Position numbers and translations under genes: made by a program | The notes under the pieces: model-generated | The model's database searches: none | Told to the model about the DNA's origin: nothing | The model's input: the letters and a program-made list of their open reading frames with translations, nothing else | Shown: piece by piece, positions 4,945 to 6,936 of the stretch | Numbering within the stretch: the first letter of the stretch is position 1 | How the letters are laid out: the number at the start of each line of letters is the position of its first letter | NCBI GenBank assembly: GCA_024636405.1 | Contig: JAGXHC010000225.1 | Coordinates: 1-6,936, forward strand | DNA from: Sulfitobacter sp. | GTDB lineage: Bacteria > Pseudomonadota > Alphaproteobacteria > Rhodobacterales > Rhodobacteraceae | DNA length: 6,936 nt | Direction: 5' to 3'

Positions 4945-6264
4945 TCACCCCGGCAGCAGAAACAGCGTAATAGCCGGGAACATCACCAGCAGGATCACCC
5001 GCACAATATCGGAGCCGATGAAATACATCACGGCGCGGTATGTTTCTGTCATCGGCGTTTCGCGGTCCATTGAATTGATGATGAACAGGTTCATGCCGAC
5101 CGGCGGCGTGATCAGCCCTACCTCCACCACGATCAGCACCAGAATGCCAAACCAGATCGCCAGATGTTCCGGCGACAAACCAAAGTCCATTGCGGCCATG
5201 ACAGGAAAGAAGATCGGAACCGTCAGCAGGATCATCGACAGGCTGTCCATCAGGCAGCCGAAGATCAGATAGAATATCAGGATGATTGTCAGCACAAACC
5301 ACGGGCTGTACCCTTGCCCGACGACCCAGTCGGCCATGAACTGCGGCACCCCGGAAAGGGCAAGGAATCCGTTATAGAATGCGGCACCCAGCACGATGAA
5401 AAAGATCATGGCCGTGGTCTTGGCCGTGCCCAGCAGGCTGTCGCGCAGGACGGCCCAGTTCAGGCTGCCCGATATCAGCGCCACCAACCCCGTGCCCGCA
5501 GCACCAATGGCGGACCCTTCAGTGGGCGTGAACCAGCCAAGGTAAATGCCCCCGACGACCACGAAGAAAATCACCAACACCGGCCAGGTGTCCGCCAATG
5601 CGCGAAAGCGGTCCGCCATCGGCACCGGTTCACGCGTACCGGCGGCATCGGGATGCAGACGCACGTAGATCGAAATGGTGGCGATATAGCCCAACGCCGC
5701 AAGGATGCCGGGGATAAACGCGGCAAGAAACAGTTTGGCGATATTCTGCTCGGTCAGAATGGCATAGATCACAAGGATCACCGAAGGCGGGATCAAGATG
5801 CCCAACGTGCCTCCCGCCGCCAGTGTTGCGGTGGAGAACCCGCCGGAATAGCCGTAGCGCCGCAATTCCGGCAGGGCTACTTTTGACATTGTTGCTGCTG
5901 TGGCCAGCGACGATCCGCAGATCGCGCCAAAGCCCGCGCAGGCCCCCACAGCGGCCATTGCCACCCCGCCGCGCCGATGCCCCAGAAAGCTTTCAGCAGC
6001 TTTGAAAAGCGCGCTCGACATGCCGGACAGGGTCGCAAACTGCCCCATCAGCAGGAACATCGGGATAATAGACAGCGAGTAGCTTGAGAATGTTGTGTAG
6101 GTCTCCGATTTCAGCTTGGCCAGCAGGGGCGTCGGATTGCCACCCATGGCCATATACCAGCCGCCAAAGCCGCATAACAGCATGGCCAGCCCGATCGGCG
6201 CGCGCAGAAAGACCATGATGAGAAGGACAGGAAAGGACCAGAAGCCAAGTTCAAGATTGGTCAC
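4945..6264 (-). CDS. dctM: TRAP transporter large membrane subunit (DctM type)
   Basis: Encodes 439 residues, typical for the roughly 12-helix DctM subunit that carries the transport pathway and couples uptake to a sodium gradient. Family motifs are clear: RAPIGLAML (21-29), GAICGSSLATAATM (113-126), GGTLGILIPPS (151-161), YLGWFTPTEGSAIGA (241-255) and EVGLITPPVGMNLF (381-394). I place the start at GTG 6264-6262, one base after the dctQ stop (TGA 6268-6266), giving MTNLELGFWSF and a first hydrophobic helix. The only in-frame ATG upstream (6300) would add a hydrophilic, cysteine-containing extension inside dctQ, and the next one downstream would cut into the first helix. The ribosome binding site is weak (GGGG), so the gene probably relies on coupling to dctQ. 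Its position upstream of a benzoate-CoA ligase points to benzoate or another aromatic acid as the substrate; that is inferred from context, since this subunit does not reveal the ligand. Confidence 0.93.
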   Translation of the reverse strand: MTNLELGFWSFPVLLIMVFLRAPIGLAMLLCGFGGWYMAMGGNPTPLLAKLKSETYTTFSSYSLSIIPMFLLMGQFATLSGMSSALFKAAESFLGHRRGGVAMAAVGACAGFGAICGSSLATAATMSKVALPELRRYGYSGGFSTATLAAGGTLGILIPPSVILVIYAILTEQNIAKLFLAAFIPGILAALGYIATISIYVRLHPDAAGTREPVPMADRFRALADTWPVLVIFFVVVGGIYLGWFTPTEGSAIGAAGTGLVALISGSLNWAVLRDSLLGTAKTTAMIFFIVLGAAFYNGFLALSGVPQFMADWVVGQGYSPWFVLTIILIFYLIFGCLMDSLSMILLTVPIFFPVMAAMDFGLSPEHLAIWFGILVLIVVEVGLITPPVGMNLFIINSMDRETPMTETYRAVMYFIGSDIVRVILLVMFPAITLFLLPG

Positions 6265-6265
6265 G

Positions 6266-6847
6266 TCAGTGCGCCCCGTGTTCTGTCGGCAGCAGTACAC
6301 GGTTCTGCACCGCCTCGCCTATGCGCAGCACGGCACAGTAGACTGCGATGATGCACACCACGACACCGGCGGCAAAACTGGCGGCATAGGACCACCATAC
6401 GGGGAATTGCAGAAAAAGGGTCGTCTCTCCGTTGCCAAAATAGCGTTCCATGCCTCCGTAGAGGCGCCAGATGATCAGCAGGAAAACCAATGCCAGCACG
6501 ACCTCCCAGAAGGCTGCAATCCAGCGGTTGAAACGCTCTGACAGAAACGACGTGAACACATCCACATTGGCATGGGCGCCGTGCAATTGGCAGATCGGGA
6601 GAAAGGAAAAGATCGCAAACGCGACTCCCGCTTCGAGCAATTCGTAACTGCCCCGAATTTCGCCCACACCAAGCCCGAGCACGAATTGAGAAACCCCTGT
6701 CAGCTGTTCGGAAAAGAATGCGCCGTGCATCAGCTTGTTCAGGGATCGCCCCACAATCGACAGCGTCGTCAGGATGATAAGGACAAGAAGCACGGCACCG
6801 CCCACCAGAGCGGTAACGCGGGCTAGTGTCTTGATCAACCGGTGCAT
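6266..6847 (-). CDS. dctQ: TRAP transporter small membrane subunit (DctQ type)
   Basis: Encodes 193 residues with four hydrophobic segments at about 11-33, 52-88 (partly amphipathic), 109-128 and 150-173, matching the four-helix DctQ subunit that pairs with DctM in the inner membrane. Supporting details are the basic N-terminus (MHRLIKTLAR), the SIVGRSL segment at the end of helix 1 and HANVDVF (92-98), all usual in this family. The ATG at 6847-6845 is preceded by GAGG (6857-6854) with a six-base spacer. A TTG 13 codons further upstream lies inside the terminator-like hairpin and is rejected. The gene follows a strong hairpin (6869-6904), so it is probably expressed below the upstream gene, as expected if that gene encodes the abundant periplasmic binding protein. 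Together with DctM it should form the membrane part of an aromatic-acid importer. Confidence 0.9.
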   Translation of the reverse strand: MHRLIKTLARVTALVGGAVLLVLIILTTLSIVGRSLNKLMHGAFFSEQLTGVSQFVLGLGVGEIRGSYELLEAGVAFAIFSFLPICQLHGAHANVDVFTSFLSERFNRWIAAFWEVVLALVFLLIIWRLYGGMERYFGNGETTLFLQFPVWWSYAASFAAGVVVCIIAVYCAVLRIGEAVQNRVLLPTEHGAH

Positions 6848-6868
6848 GTGAAGCCTCGTGTGAGAATC

Positions 6869-6904
6869 AAAAAAGGTCCGCGGCAATGCGCATTGCCGCA
6901 GACC
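6869..6904 (-). terminator. Terminator-like hairpin upstream of dctQ
   Basis: On the minus strand 6904-6875 folds into a stem of up to 15 potential pairs with one G-T wobble. Its core, 6880-6899 (GCGGCAATGCGCATTGCCGC), is a perfect 20-bp palindrome. Six Ts follow directly (6874-6869), the form of an intrinsic terminator. It lies 21 bases before the dctQ ATG in an otherwise same-strand cluster, so it probably acts as a partial terminator or 3'-end stabiliser for the upstream transcript, lowering dctQM expression relative to the binding protein. Confidence 0.85.
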
Positions 6905-6922
6905 ATCACCGCATCGAGGCGG

Positions 6923-6936
6923 TTATTGCTTGTAGG
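6923..6936 (-). CDS. Extreme 3' end of an upstream gene, probably the TRAP solute-binding protein (dctP)
   Basis: Only about 14 bases remain. One minus-strand frame reads Tyr-Lys-Gln then TAA (6925-6923), 18 bases before the hairpin. Another frame gives Leu-Gln-Ala-Ile-Thr-Ala-Ser-Met-Arg then TGA at 6909-6907. Either could be the real end. The expectation of dctP comes from the usual dctP-dctQ-dctM order and the hairpin, not from the residues. Confidence 0.35.

Noticed and set aside
6887..6900. TGCG-N6-CGCA, superficially like another operator site
   Set aside because: It is the centre of the perfect palindrome of the terminator hairpin; both halves deviate from TGCA, and the hairpin plus T-tract explains it fully.
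1..6936. CRISPR arrays, tRNA or rRNA genes, insertion sequences
   Set aside because: No regularly spaced repeats, no tRNA- or rRNA-like sequence and no transposase fragment was seen; genes fill almost the whole window on one strand.

Overview
The window looks like part of an aerobic benzoate (benzoyl-CoA, or 'box') degradation locus. It probably comes from an alphaproteobacterium, most plausibly a marine Rhodobacterales/Roseobacter-type organism. That placement is inferred from moderately GC-rich DNA, tightly packed genes, a TRAP transporter serving aromatic-acid uptake, and the protein sequences; no search was possible. Every gene I can support lies on the minus strand, so transcription runs from the right edge to the left edge.

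Layout in transcription order: (1) the last few bases of an upstream gene at the right edge, expected to be the TRAP solute-binding subunit dctP but too short to prove; (2) a strong hairpin plus T-tract (6869-6904); (3) dctQ-type small membrane subunit (6266-6847); (4) dctM-type large membrane subunit (4945-6264, GTG start one base after the dctQ stop); (5) a 222-bp gap (4723-4944) with two TGCA-type operator candidates; (6) benzoate-CoA ligase (3175-4722); (7) alpha/beta hydrolase (2361-3185), overlapping the ligase by 11 bp; (8) a DUF309 protein (1925-2368), overlapping the hydrolase by 8 bp and starting with TTG; (9) a 135-bp gap (1790-1924) with two more operator candidates next to a plausible promoter; (10) boxC, benzoyl-CoA-dihydrodiol lyase (131-1789); (11) a nested palindrome (70-122); (12) the first 16 codons of boxB, the benzoyl-CoA 2,3-epoxidase oxygenase (1-50), cut by the left edge.

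How it fits together: the TRAP transporter probably imports benzoate or a related aromatic acid, the ligase activates it to benzoyl-CoA, BoxB (with a reductase, BoxA, not in the window) epoxidises the ring, and BoxC opens the ring hydrolytically with loss of formate. The hydrolase and DUF309 protein are translationally coupled to the ligase, and their roles are not known from sequence. BoxA, BoxD (aldehyde dehydrogenase) and a BoxR-type regulator are absent here and would be expected nearby.

The most interesting non-coding signal is four copies of TGCA-N6-(C/T)GCA, two in each of the two sizeable intergenic gaps. They match the TGCA-repeat operator I recall for BzdR/BoxR regulators, and each pair is separated by close to a whole number of helical turns (31 and 52 bp). 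This suggests that the ligase unit and the boxCB unit are separate promoters under one benzoyl-CoA-sensing regulator.
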